A stretch of 28,193 nucleotides of DNA from Clostridia bacterium. GTDB taxonomy: Bacteria > Bacillota > Clostridia > Christensenellales > Aristaeellaceae. A model generated the notes under the pieces. The model did no database searches. It worked only from the letters and a program-made list of their open reading frames with translations, and was not told the origin of the DNA. Every line of letters begins with the position of its first letter. Position 1 is the first letter of the stretch. The position numbers and the translations under genes were made by a program. The stretch lies in assembly GCA_016296675.1 (NCBI GenBank), contig JAEDIV010000009.1, positions 1 to 28,193 of the forward strand, written 5' to 3'. Shown here in pieces: positions 14,703-23,599 of the stretch.

Positions 14703-16118
14703 ATGAGAGACATGCGCTCCGCCATCCGTTTGGTTTCGATGATTCTTGTCTTTGCCATTTTAGCGGTATCTGTAAGCTATGTGATCATCATCAATACCAA
14801 CCGCGCAAAATGGATCAATCTTGCCAACAATACCCGCGTCGCCGACGCAAAGAAGATTACCGTTCAGGGAAAGGTGCTGGATACCAAGGGCGTTGTGCTT
14901 TCTGAAAGCAGCGCGCCCGGGGAAAGACACTATATTGCCGACGACAATCTGCGCCGAGCGCTTTCCCACACGATCGGAGATCAGAAAAACATGAGCTTCA
15001 CGGGCGTTGAAAATCTGCATGCCACTAAGCTTCTGGACATGTCAGAAACCAAGACAGGCTATATGCTTCAAAAGCTCACCGGCCAGTCGCCCGTCGGAAA
15101 CGATCTGTATCTGACGGTAAGCGCAGAGCTTACCGAGTATATTTCTGAAATCTTTCCCGCGTGGAAATCGGGCGCGGTTTGCGTGATCAACTATGAAACG
15201 GGCGCGATTCTTGCCATGCTGTCGCTTCCGAATTACGATCCGGCGGATATGACGCTTCAAGTTCAGGATACGGCGTACTATAACCGCGTTCTTCAAAAGC
15301 GATATGCGCCGGGCTCGACATTTAAGATCATTACGCTCGTATCCGCGCTTGAAAATCTGGGCGATGTTTACGAAGAAGAATTCCGCTGCAGCGGCATATG
15401 GAATTATTCCGATTTTTCCCTTCGCTGCGCAAGCGGCGCGGTGCACGGCGATATGTCGCTGATTCAGGCGTTTGCGGATTCCTGCAACGTCACTTTCGGT
15501 TCCCTTGCGCACAGACTCGGAAGCACGCGCCTGAAAACGACGGCGGAAAACTTCGGATTCAATTTTGAATTCAACTTTGAGGACATCCGCATGAATGCCT
15601 CGCACATCCTTAACTCCGGCATGAATGCGGAGGACGCGATTCAGGCGGGCATCGGTCAGGGCACGACGGAAGTCACGCCCCTTCATATGGCGATGATTTC
15701 CGGCGCGATTGCCAATGAGGGCGTCATGATGGAGCCCAAACTGATCAGAGAAATGAAAAATGCTTCCGGCATGACGGTTTCAACAATGACGAGCGAACCG
15801 TTCAAGGTGGTAACTACGCCGGAAATCGCCCGGGAAGTGGCCCGATACATGTATGAAACCGTCCGCGGCGGCACAGGCAGAAGCGCGGCGATTTCCGGCT
15901 ACACCGACGGCTATGTATGCGGAAAGACCGGATCTGCCGAATGGACAAACGACAAGACCAAGGATACCAATGCCTGGTACACGGGCTTTTTATACGGCGA
16001 TCAGGCGCATCCCTATGCCATCGCCGTGGTTGTGGAGGAAGGCGGTTACGGCGGGAGCGCCGCCGCGCCCCTCGCATCCAAGATTCTGAAAAAAGCGATT
16101 CAGCTGGGACTTTACTGA
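14703..16118 (+). CDS. Short class B penicillin-binding protein (transpeptidase)
   Basis: Cross-links peptidoglycan as partner of the adjacent SEDS enzyme. The 471 residues have an N-terminal membrane anchor (about 8-30), a short non-catalytic module (about 45-130) and the transpeptidase domain (about 140-470). The active-site motifs are Ser205-x-x-Lys208 (PGSTFKI), Ser260-Cys-Asn262, and Lys408-Thr-Gly410 (GKTGSAEW). It lacks the large dimerisation region of PBP2 or FtsI of Escherichia coli and resembles the compact PbpA type found beside rodA in Actinomycetota. The start directly follows the SEDS stop codon. It ends 16 bases before the MoxR gene, within the same cluster. Confidence 0.94.
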   Translation: MRDMRSAIRLVSMILVFAILAVSVSYVIIINTNRAKWINLANNTRVADAKKITVQGKVLDTKGVVLSESSAPGERHYIADDNLRRALSHTIGDQKNMSFTGVENLHATKLLDMSETKTGYMLQKLTGQSPVGNDLYLTVSAELTEYISEIFPAWKSGAVCVINYETGAILAMLSLPNYDPADMTLQVQDTAYYNRVLQKRYAPGSTFKIITLVSALENLGDVYEEEFRCSGIWNYSDFSLRCASGAVHGDMSLIQAFADSCNVTFGSLAHRLGSTRLKTTAENFGFNFEFNFEDIRMNASHILNSGMNAEDAIQAGIGQGTTEVTPLHMAMISGAIANEGVMMEPKLIREMKNASGMTVSTMTSEPFKVVTTPEIAREVARYMYETVRGGTGRSAAISGYTDGYVCGKTGSAEWTNDKTKDTNAWYTGFLYGDQAHPYAIAVVVEEGGYGGSAAAPLASKILKKAIQLGLY

Positions 16119-16134
16119 TTCTGGAGGATGAACG

Positions 16135-17094
16135 ATGGAAAGACAGGACGTCAGGGCGCTGGCTCAAAAAATTCTTGAAAACGTGAAACGCGTCATTATC
16201 GGAAAAGATGAGGAAATCCGTCTGATACTGACCGCCATGTTAACCGGCGGACATGTACTGATGGAGGATGTTCCGGGAACCGGCAAGACGGTGATGGCAA
16301 AATCGCTGGCCAAAAGCGTCGACTGCGCGTTTTCCCGCATTCAGTTCACCCCCGACCTTCTTCCGGGCGACGTCACGGGTCTGAGCGTGTTTGACACGGG
16401 CAGGGCGGAATTTGTGTTCAAGCCCGGCCCTGTTTTTACCAATATTCTGCTCGCTGATGAAATCAACAGAGCGACGCCCCGAACGCAGGCGGCGCTGCTT
16501 GAATGCATGGAAGAGAAGCAGGTGACGACGGACGGCGTAACAAGACCGCTATCCATGCCTTTCCTCGTCATTGCCACGCAAAACCCTATCGAAACGCAGG
16601 GCACGTTTCCGCTGCCGGAGGCGCAGCTGGACAGATTCTTGATGAAGCTCAGAATCGGCCGCCTTTCGCATGAAAATTCCGTGGCGGTGCTCAGCAGATT
16701 TATTGACAATGATCCTTTGATTTCTCTTGAAAGCGTTTTGACTTCAAAGGAGCTGATCGATGCGCAGAAGGCGGTCAAGGACTGCGAAGTATCGATGCCT
16801 GTGCGAGAATATATTGCTTCCGTCTGCGAAAAAACGCATACTGCGTCCGGCGTACTTCTGGGCGTTAGCCCCCGCGGCATGATTTCGCTGATGCGTGCAT
16901 GCCAGTCCTATGCGATGATTGACGGAAGGGATTATGTAACGCCGGATGACGTGAAGGCGCTGGCGGTTCCCGTGCTTGCGCACAGACTGTCGATTCGCGC
17001 TGCCTACGGCCAGACGGGTCAGCAGGAAGAAGTCATCAAGAATATCCTTGAGGAAACCGAAACGCCCACCGAAAGCATTCGTCAGGAGAAGTAA
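16135..17094 (+). CDS. MoxR-family AAA+ ATPase
   Basis: Cytoplasmic AAA+ ATPase of the MoxR type, thought to act as a chaperone that activates partner proteins, usually encoded next to DUF58 and von Willebrand A genes. The 319-residue length is standard. Walker A is DVPGTGKT (45-52), Walker B ILLADEINRA (104-113), sensor 1 is IATQNP (146-151), and PLPEAQLDRF carries the arginine-finger region. GGAGG lies about 6 bases before the ATG. The DUF58 gene follows by 4 bases, as in most MoxR-DUF58 operons. The specific client here is unknown but is likely an envelope function, given the SEDS-PBP genes upstream. Confidence 0.95.
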   Translation: MERQDVRALAQKILENVKRVIIGKDEEIRLILTAMLTGGHVLMEDVPGTGKTVMAKSLAKSVDCAFSRIQFTPDLLPGDVTGLSVFDTGRAEFVFKPGPVFTNILLADEINRATPRTQAALLECMEEKQVTTDGVTRPLSMPFLVIATQNPIETQGTFPLPEAQLDRFLMKLRIGRLSHENSVAVLSRFIDNDPLISLESVLTSKELIDAQKAVKDCEVSMPVREYIASVCEKTHTASGVLLGVSPRGMISLMRACQSYAMIDGRDYVTPDDVKALAVPVLAHRLSIRAAYGQTGQQEEVIKNILEETETPTESIRQEK

Positions 17095-17098
17095 ATTA

Positions 17099-18190
17099 AT
17101 GAGCGTTTTGTGGCTGGTGGTCATGACCATTGCCTTTGCCATTGTGCAGGCGATGGTATTCGGCCATTTCAATTTCAAAAAGCTCACCTATACGCGCTCT
17201 TTTGACAGATCGTGTGCCTTTGAAGGGGAAAGGGCGGAACTTCTTGAAAGTATCGAAAACAAGAAGATGCTGCCCGTTCCGTGGCTTCGCGCCGAATCCC
17301 GCATTCCGAAACAATTGCATTTTGAAAAGGAACAGCTGGACGCGCACGAGGTGAGCGGCGGATTGTATCACAAAAGCATATTTTATTTGTCACCGATGCT
17401 GAAGATCACGCGCCACCACGAGGTACTTTTGAAAAAAAGAGGCGCATATCTCGCAGGCAGCGTGGTTGTCACGTGCGGCGACCTGTTTTCCATGTCCAAA
17501 AGAGAGAAGCACATGGATCTGGACTGCGGAATCATTGTCTATCCGAAGATTCTTTCGGAAGACGAGCTTCCCGATCCTGCGCATAAATGGCTGGGGGATC
17601 TGTCGGTCAAAAGATGGATTATGCCCGATCCTTTTCTTGTCAATGGAATCCGCGATTACAGAGCCGGCGATTCGATGAAGGATGTACACTGGCGTGCCAG
17701 CGCGCGTACAGGCGATCTGCGCGTAAAGGTGCACGATTTTACTTCCGATCCCAGAGCCATGGTGATTCTGAATATTCAGACGAGCGACAATCAATGGGCG
17801 GACGTTGGCGAATCGGAAACTGAGAATATGGAGCAGGCCATCCGCATTGCCGCCACCATGTGCGTGCGCGCGCTGAACAGCGGCATGCAGGCTGGATTCT
17901 CATCCAACGCGTGCCTTGCGGGCATGGCCGGAAAGGGCGAATGCGTGTTTGTGCCGTCGCGCGCCGGAAGCGAACAGACCAATCTGATTTTAACGACCAT
18001 GGCGCAGATGGTGCTTCACAGGGAATTGAGCTTTCAGACGTATCTGGACGGGCTTATGCATCTGACGGGCGAGGATATCCTGATTCTGAGCTTTTATGAA
18101 ACCGATGAAATCCGCGGAAAAATGAACGAACTGCGCATGCGCGGAAACACGGTCGACCTTCTTTTGCTGAAAAAGGGGGGCAGAGCATGA
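17099..18190 (+). CDS. DUF58 protein (MoxR partner)
   Basis: Membrane-anchored DUF58 protein of 363 residues. A membrane segment at the start (about 2-24) is followed by a beta-rich region, and then by the DUF58 signature near residues 186-211: DYRAGDSMKDVHWRASARTG followed by LRVK. A von Willebrand A-like domain follows, though without a clear metal site. The reading frame extends upstream into moxR; the ATG at 17099 is chosen because AGGAGA sits 9 bases before it and the membrane segment follows directly. The stop overlaps the next start by 4 bases (ATGA at 18187). DUF58 proteins are expected to work with the MoxR ATPase; the biochemical role is not established. Confidence 0.9.
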   Translation: MSVLWLVVMTIAFAIVQAMVFGHFNFKKLTYTRSFDRSCAFEGERAELLESIENKKMLPVPWLRAESRIPKQLHFEKEQLDAHEVSGGLYHKSIFYLSPMLKITRHHEVLLKKRGAYLAGSVVVTCGDLFSMSKREKHMDLDCGIIVYPKILSEDELPDPAHKWLGDLSVKRWIMPDPFLVNGIRDYRAGDSMKDVHWRASARTGDLRVKVHDFTSDPRAMVILNIQTSDNQWADVGESETENMEQAIRIAATMCVRALNSGMQAGFSSNACLAGMAGKGECVFVPSRAGSEQTNLILTTMAQMVLHRELSFQTYLDGLMHLTGEDILILSFYETDEIRGKMNELRMRGNTVDLLLLKKGGRA

Positions 18191-19581
18191 AAAGACTGAC
18201 GAAACGCCTGATTCGCGCGGTATTGTTTGTGCTGGCGCTGTTTCCGATTGTGATTGCGGCGTTTACGTGGCTGGTTCCGAATCTGTTTATCGGGGCGGGC
18301 ATCTTTGCGCTCGAGATTGTTCTTTTGTCTCTGATTGCGCTTTTGCCGGCGTATGTTGGAAACTACAGGGAATACGAAGTCGTCAGCTATGAAAATGCGC
18401 GAAACAGCGATCCGAATCCCGACAGGGAAGCGGTGCGCGAAACGGTATCGGAAGGACACAGATTTCCGCTTCGGTTGTTTTCGGATATCGCGTTTTTCCT
18501 TCTGACCTCTATTGCGGTATTGTTTCTTCCGAAGGATTGGTTCATTGCCTCGTCCATCTTCCGGAAACTGTTTTTCATACTGATCCTGCTCGTTCTTCAG
18601 ATGTTTGCCGCAAAGGATCTGCCTGCGCCTGCAAATATCTGGGAGGACATCCCGGGTATATTCATCGGCGCGGTCGGTTACCTTGTTTTGAGCGTGTATC
18701 TTCATTTTACGGCAAAAGATGTGGCGCAGCTTCAGATTCTGACGTCTGTATGCGCGGTGGCCTATCTGTTTCTGGGCGCGGTGGCGCTGAACAAGCAGTC
18801 GATTTCCTTATCCATGAGCGCGCATTCGGGCGAAAACATGCGTGTACCGAAATTGATCGTAATCAGAAACCGTCGGATTGTGTTTTCGTTTGCCTTGGTT
18901 GTTACGGTGGTATCCCTGGTTGAGCCTGTCAGAAGGCTGTTTTCATATCTTGCTGAGCAGCTGGGACGCTTGCTTTCGTGGATCTTCGGGCTGAATCCTT
19001 CTGCTTCCCAAACGGCGCCGCCGATGCCGGTTTCTACGATCATGGAGCCTGTCGGGTATGCGCAGCCGGCGATGGAAGAAACGGCTGCGGAAATGGGCCT
19101 TTTCAGTAAGATTATTGTTTACGGCTTTTTGATCCTTGTGGCGGCGGGATTTATCTGGGTTGTGTTTGACGCGATGAAAAAGCTTATCGACAAGGTCACA
19201 AAATGGCTTGAAAAGATGGCGGGAAGCGTTTCTGAGGGCTTCTATGATGAAAAAGAAGAACTCATGAGCGCGGATGAAATGCGTGATCAGATCAAAAACA
19301 GCCTGCTTTCGGGCGTAAAGGGGCTGTTCAAGCGCGAAACGCCGTGGCATGATCTTTCCGGGCGCGAAAAAGCAAGAAGGCTTTTGTCTCTAACCTTAAA
19401 AAAACGCATGGGCAAAACGAAGAATGTAGGGTCTAAAACTGCGAAAGAAGCGATTTATATATCCGGCGTGCCCGAAACGCAGAAAGAAGCATTTGCCCGC
19501 GCCTATGACGAGGCCCGATATTCCGGGCATCCCGTTTCAGGCGAGGATATGGATGCGCTGAAAAAGGATTTAAAACTATGA
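18187..19581 (+). CDS. Polytopic membrane protein with DUF4129-like C-terminus
   Basis: Third member of the MoxR-DUF58 unit, 464 residues. About nine hydrophobic segments occur: two at 8-55, several between 98 and 205, one at 228-250, and one at about 310-330. The C-terminal cytoplasmic part ends with FARAYDEARYSGHPVSGED, which resembles the DUF4129 tail of TgpA-like transglutaminases. In the usual MoxR-DUF58 operon this position is held by a membrane protein with a transglutaminase core; here no Cys-His-Asp transglutaminase motif is seen between the membrane part and the tail, so the enzymatic domain appears to be absent. It overlaps the DUF58 gene and uvrC by 4 bases each, so it is translated coupled to both. 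Confidence 0.8.
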   Translation: MKRLTKRLIRAVLFVLALFPIVIAAFTWLVPNLFIGAGIFALEIVLLSLIALLPAYVGNYREYEVVSYENARNSDPNPDREAVRETVSEGHRFPLRLFSDIAFFLLTSIAVLFLPKDWFIASSIFRKLFFILILLVLQMFAAKDLPAPANIWEDIPGIFIGAVGYLVLSVYLHFTAKDVAQLQILTSVCAVAYLFLGAVALNKQSISLSMSAHSGENMRVPKLIVIRNRRIVFSFALVVTVVSLVEPVRRLFSYLAEQLGRLLSWIFGLNPSASQTAPPMPVSTIMEPVGYAQPAMEETAAEMGLFSKIIVYGFLILVAAGFIWVVFDAMKKLIDKVTKWLEKMAGSVSEGFYDEKEELMSADEMRDQIKNSLLSGVKGLFKRETPWHDLSGREKARRLLSLTLKKRMGKTKNVGSKTAKEAIYISGVPETQKEAFARAYDEARYSGHPVSGEDMDALKKDLKL

Positions 19582-21440
19582 CGAGCAACCTCGAATGGAA
19601 AATTCAGAACCTGCCCGAATCGCCCGGATGCTATCTGATGAAATCAAAGGGCGAGATCATCTATGTGGGCAAGGCGAAGAACCTCAAAAACCGCGTCAGG
19701 CAGTATTTCCATGCTTCGGCCAATCACACGGCGAAGGTCCGCGCGATGGTGGAAAAGGTGGACGATTTTGATATCGTGCTTGTGGACGGCGAACTGGAAG
19801 CGCTGATTCTTGAGTGCAATCTGATCAAAAAGCACATGCCGTGGTACAACATCCTTTTAAAGGATGACAAGCATTATCCCTATATCCGGATCGATACGCG
19901 CGAGCGTTTTCCCGCGGTTGAACTCAAGCGCGAGCAGAAAAAGGACGGCGCGAAGTATTTCGGCCCCTATATCGGCGCATCTATGGTCCGCGAAGTTATG
20001 GATATCACGCGCCTTCTGTTTCCCATCCGCCATTGCACAAAGGCCATAAAGCCCGGCATGCGCGCGCGGCCCTGCCTTCATCATCAGGTGGGCGGCTGCC
20101 TTGCGCCTTGCGCGGGACTGGTGACGGAAGAGGAATATAACATGCATCTTAAGAATGTCATTCGCTTTTTGAGCGGACATTATGACGAGGTGCTGGATGA
20201 ACTGAAAAACCGCATGATGGATGCGGCGAAGCAGATGAACTATGAAAAGGCCGCGACCTACCGCGACCGCATCAAAGCCGTTACCGAAATGATGCAAAAG
20301 CAGAAGGCCATCGATGTGGACGGCGAGGACAGAGATGTAATCGCGACCATCCCCGTGGGCGCGGACGCGCTGGTTTCCGTCATGCTGATCCGCGGAGGGC
20401 GGCTGGTATCGAGCGAAAGCTATACCCTGGAACGGGCTGCGGATGAACATGCCGGAGAAATCCTCACAAGTTTCATGACGCAGTATTATTCCACAGAAAA
20501 TCCGCCTGCGCCGGAAGTGATCGTCAGCGATCAGCCGCCGGAGAGCGAAACGCTGAGCGAGCTTCTTTCGGAAGTCAACGGCAGAAGAAAAGTGAAAGTA
20601 CATCTGCCGGTTCGCGGCGATAAGGCGCAGCTTGTCAAAATGGCAAAGAAAAATCTTCTTGATGAGGCGCTGAAAATTGAAAAAAGAAAGCTGAAAAGCA
20701 AGGAACGCACCGAAGGCGCGCTAAAGGAGCTTGCCGAAACGCTGATGCTCGAAAAGCCGCCCCGGCGCATCGAAGGCTACGATATTTCCAATACCCAGGG
20801 CGTTTTGTCCGTGGCCAGCGAAGTGGTAATGATCGGTGGCGTGATCGACAAAAAGGAATACAGGCATTACCGCATCAAAACCGTCGAAGGGGCGAACGAC
20901 TTTGCCTCCATGCACGAAGTCATCACGCGCAGGTTCAAAAGGTATCTTAAGGAGAAAGAAGAGGGCGTAAAGGGCAGCTTTTCCGATCTTCCCGACCTTA
21001 TACTGATCGACGGCGGACCCGGACAGCTGAATTTCGCGCAGGACGCCATGCACGCGCTGGGCTTTGACATTCCGATGTTCGGTCTGGCGGAGCGCATCGA
21101 CGAAATCGTTCTGCCCGACCAGGAGGAATCCATTCTTCTGGACCGCCACAGCGAGGCGCTGCATCTCATTCAGCGTCTTCGCGATGAAGCGCACAGGTTT
21201 GCCATCACGCATCACAGAAAACTTCGCGCATCGCGCTCGGTTGCGTCGCGGCTTGAGGAAATCCCGGGCATCGGACCCAAGCGCAGGCGCGCGATCCTGA
21301 CGCATTTCAAAACCGTAGAGGCGCTGAGAAATGCGAAAGTGGAAGAAATTGCGCTGGTTCCGGGCGTAAATAAGGACAATGCTGAGGCAGTATACAGGCA
21401 TTTGCATGCAGAAGATGAAAATTCGGATGCGTCCGATTGA
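19578..21440 (+). CDS. uvrC: Excinuclease ABC subunit C
   Basis: Makes the two incisions around DNA lesions in nucleotide excision repair together with UvrA and UvrB. The 620-residue product is complete. The N-terminal GIY-YIG nuclease has its motif as GCY (17-19) and YVG (29-31), with Tyr29, Arg39 and Glu79 in catalytic positions. A Cys-rich segment (RPCLHHQVGGC) follows, then the UVR domain that binds UvrB near 205-240, the RNase H-like second nuclease with EGYDISN...GVLSVAS, and two helix-hairpin-helix motifs at the end (IPGIGPKRRR and VPGVNKDNAE). It begins in a 4-base overlap with the membrane protein gene, so it is co-translated with the wall cluster, an unusual partner for a repair gene. 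Confidence 0.97.
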   Translation: MTSNLEWKIQNLPESPGCYLMKSKGEIIYVGKAKNLKNRVRQYFHASANHTAKVRAMVEKVDDFDIVLVDGELEALILECNLIKKHMPWYNILLKDDKHYPYIRIDTRERFPAVELKREQKKDGAKYFGPYIGASMVREVMDITRLLFPIRHCTKAIKPGMRARPCLHHQVGGCLAPCAGLVTEEEYNMHLKNVIRFLSGHYDEVLDELKNRMMDAAKQMNYEKAATYRDRIKAVTEMMQKQKAIDVDGEDRDVIATIPVGADALVSVMLIRGGRLVSSESYTLERAADEHAGEILTSFMTQYYSTENPPAPEVIVSDQPPESETLSELLSEVNGRRKVKVHLPVRGDKAQLVKMAKKNLLDEALKIEKRKLKSKERTEGALKELAETLMLEKPPRRIEGYDISNTQGVLSVASEVVMIGGVIDKKEYRHYRIKTVEGANDFASMHEVITRRFKRYLKEKEEGVKGSFSDLPDLILIDGGPGQLNFAQDAMHALGFDIPMFGLAERIDEIVLPDQEESILLDRHSEALHLIQRLRDEAHRFAITHHRKLRASRSVASRLEEIPGIGPKRRRAILTHFKTVEALRNAKVEEIALVPGVNKDNAEAVYRHLHAEDENSDASD

Positions 21441-21465
21441 CAAAAGCCGATTTTGAGTTCATAAT
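21437..21465 (+). promoter_or_regulatory. Promoter of pepV-cmk-plsC, overlapping the uvrC stop
   Basis: Perfect TTGACA (21437-21442) that includes the uvrC TGA stop codon, then a 17-base spacer and CATAAT (21460-21465). Transcription would start about 33 bases before the pepV start. Confidence 0.75.
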
Positions 21466-21504
21466 GGCTAAAATGAAACAACAAAAACCAGGGGAGAGAT
21501 CGAT

Positions 21505-22917
21505 ATGAATTACGAGCTTCTTGACAAGATTGTCGATTCCAAGAAAGATGAAATCATTGCTGCCATGAAACGCTGGCTGAAGATTCCCTCCGTTCAGGCG
21601 CCCAGATCCGCCGACAACGCGCCCTTTGGCGTTGAGGTCAGAAAAATGCTGGATCTTGCGATGAACGACGCAAAGGCCATGGGCTTTGACGTTAAAGAAT
21701 TTGACGGCTATGCCATGCATGCCCAGATGGGTAAGGGCGAAGAGACGATGGGCATTTTGTGCCATCTGGACGTTGTGCCCGCCGGCGACGGCTGGACGCA
21801 TGATCCGTGGGGCGCGGAAATCGAAGGCGGCAAAATCTTCGGCCGCGGCGTTGTGGACGATAAGGGCGCGGCAATCCTCGCGCTGTACGCCATGCAGGCT
21901 GTAAAGGAAGCGGGCATCGAAATGAAGGACGCTGTTCGCCTGATCCTCGGCTGCGACGAAGAAACCGGCATGAGCGATATGCGCTACTATGCCGCGCATT
22001 GCAAAGACCTTCCGAACTACGGCTTCAGCCCCGATGCGGAATTCCCGGTCATCAACATCGAAAAGGGCGGGCTTTCCTTGGAAATCGGCTGCACGACCGA
22101 TGGAGAAGAAGGCGCGGACAAGCCTGTATACGAGCTCTACGCAGGCGAAAGACAGAACGTCGTTCCCGGCGAAGCCTGGGCGAAAATCGGCGTAAGCGAC
22201 AAAGCGGCCTTTGAAGCCAGAATCGAAGAAATCAAAAAGACGCGCGATTTTGACCTCAGATATGTATATGAAGACGGCGTATGCAAGCTGACGGCGTACG
22301 GCCAGCAGGCCCACGCCTCCATGCCGGAGCTTGGCAAAAACGCGGCGGGCATGCTGCTGATTGCCCTTGCCGATTTACAGGCGGGCGGCGGCGTAAAGAA
22401 GGCCATTGAAGGACTTTCCAAGGTCCTCGGTATCGAAGGCCATGGTGAAAGCCTCGGCATTGCCATTCAGGATGAAGAAAGCGGAAAGCTTACCTGCAAT
22501 CTGGGCATCATGCGCTATGACATGAAAAAGCTCGTTATCCGCCTTGACATCCGCTATCCCCTGTGCGCCAACGAGACCGCCATGTGCGGTCAGGCGGTTG
22601 AGGCGGTTTCGCCCTACGGCATGTACTTAATCAAGCGCGGCTCCCACGGCCCGCATCATGTGAGCAAGGATCACAAGCTTGTAAAGGGCTTGATCAAAGC
22701 CTATTCCGATGCGACCGGAAAGCCCGGCTACGCCTTTGCCATCGGCGGCGGCACCTATTCAAGATGCATGCCCAACACGGTTGCCTTCGGCCTCAATTTC
22801 CCCGGTGATCCCGATCCGTGCCACATGGCGGACGAATATCTGGACATCGAAAAAATGATGCTTTCGGCGCGCATCATGGCGCGGGCGATTGCGGAACTGG
22901 CGGGCAAGCATGAATAA
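21505..22917 (+). CDS. pepV: Dipeptidase PepV, M20 metallopeptidase family
   Basis: Zinc dipeptidase that splits dipeptides in the cytoplasm, 470 residues, the usual PepV length. The M20 metal and catalytic residues are in place: His87 and Asp89 in CHLDVVP, Asp119 in VVDDKG as bridging ligand, Glu152 and Glu153 in CDEETG, Asp177 in FSPDAEFP, and a C-terminal His in CHMADEYL. The lid domain insertion between about 180 and 380 with HASMPELGKNA is as in the family. GGGGAGAG lies 8 bases before the ATG. It has its own promoter and overlaps cmk by 8 bases. Confidence 0.95.
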   Translation: MNYELLDKIVDSKKDEIIAAMKRWLKIPSVQAPRSADNAPFGVEVRKMLDLAMNDAKAMGFDVKEFDGYAMHAQMGKGEETMGILCHLDVVPAGDGWTHDPWGAEIEGGKIFGRGVVDDKGAAILALYAMQAVKEAGIEMKDAVRLILGCDEETGMSDMRYYAAHCKDLPNYGFSPDAEFPVINIEKGGLSLEIGCTTDGEEGADKPVYELYAGERQNVVPGEAWAKIGVSDKAAFEARIEEIKKTRDFDLRYVYEDGVCKLTAYGQQAHASMPELGKNAAGMLLIALADLQAGGGVKKAIEGLSKVLGIEGHGESLGIAIQDEESGKLTCNLGIMRYDMKKLVIRLDIRYPLCANETAMCGQAVEAVSPYGMYLIKRGSHGPHHVSKDHKLVKGLIKAYSDATGKPGYAFAIGGGTYSRCMPNTVAFGLNFPGDPDPCHMADEYLDIEKMMLSARIMARAIAELAGKHE

Positions 22918-23599
22918 CGAAAAAGTGTTTTCCATCGCCATTGACGGCCCCTGCGGCGCGGGCAAAAGCAGCGTATCGGACGATGTTGCGGCGAAACTCA
23001 ATGTCATGCATCTGGACACGGGCGCAATGTACCGTGCTGTGGGCCTTTATATGCTCAGAAACGGCGTGGATGTCAAGGATCTGAGCGCGGTTGAGGCGCG
23101 TATGGACGAAGTGAAAATCGATGTACGATATGAGATGGGCGAGCAGAAAACCTATCTTGGAAGCGAAGATGTTTCAAAGCTCATCCGCACGCAGGAAGCA
23201 GGCGACGCAGCCAGCGCGGTCAGCAAAGGCGCGTATGTGCGCAAAAAGATGGTCGAGCTTCAGCAGCTGCTTTCCAAGGGTGTATCCATGCTCGTGGACG
23301 GACGCGATGCGGGCACATGCATTTTGCCCGATGCAACCTTGAAAATCTATCTGACGGCGGATGTCCGCGAGCGCGCCAGAAGAAGATATGATGAGCGCAT
23401 CGGCAAGGGAGAGACATGCAATTATGATGATGTTCTTAATGAATGCATCGAGCGCGACAAAAACGACATGACCCGCGCTGTTTCTCCGCTTGTTCAGGCG
23501 GAGGATGCGGTCGTCGTGGATTCGACCCACATGACGCAGAGCGAAGTCGTTGATAAAATCGTTGCTCTTCTAAGCGAAAGACTGGAGGCTATGGCATGA
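22910..23599 (+). CDS. cmk: Cytidylate kinase
   Basis: Phosphorylates CMP and dCMP with ATP. The 229-residue product has the P-loop GPCGAGKSS at residues 13-21, the CMP-binding LDTGAMYRA segment near 36-44, the GRDAGTCILPDA motif, and the lid region RARRRYDER. The frame is open from 22889, but the ATG at 22910 gives the normal short N-terminus. This start overlaps the end of pepV by 8 bases and has only a weak GGCGGG site, so translation is probably coupled. The stop overlaps the plsC start by 4 bases. The order cmk-plsC-ispH/rpsA is typical of Clostridia. Confidence 0.96.
   Translation: MNNEKVFSIAIDGPCGAGKSSVSDDVAAKLNVMHLDTGAMYRAVGLYMLRNGVDVKDLSAVEARMDEVKIDVRYEMGEQKTYLGSEDVSKLIRTQEAGDAASAVSKGAYVRKKMVELQQLLSKGVSMLVDGRDAGTCILPDATLKIYLTADVRERARRRYDERIGKGETCNYDDVLNECIERDKNDMTRAVSPLVQAEDAVVVDSTHMTQSEVVDKIVALLSERLEAMA

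Noticed and set aside
21307..22314. Minus-strand open frame of 335 codons opposite uvrC/pepV
   Set aside because: It spans two real plus-strand genes and the promoter between them, and has no start signal.
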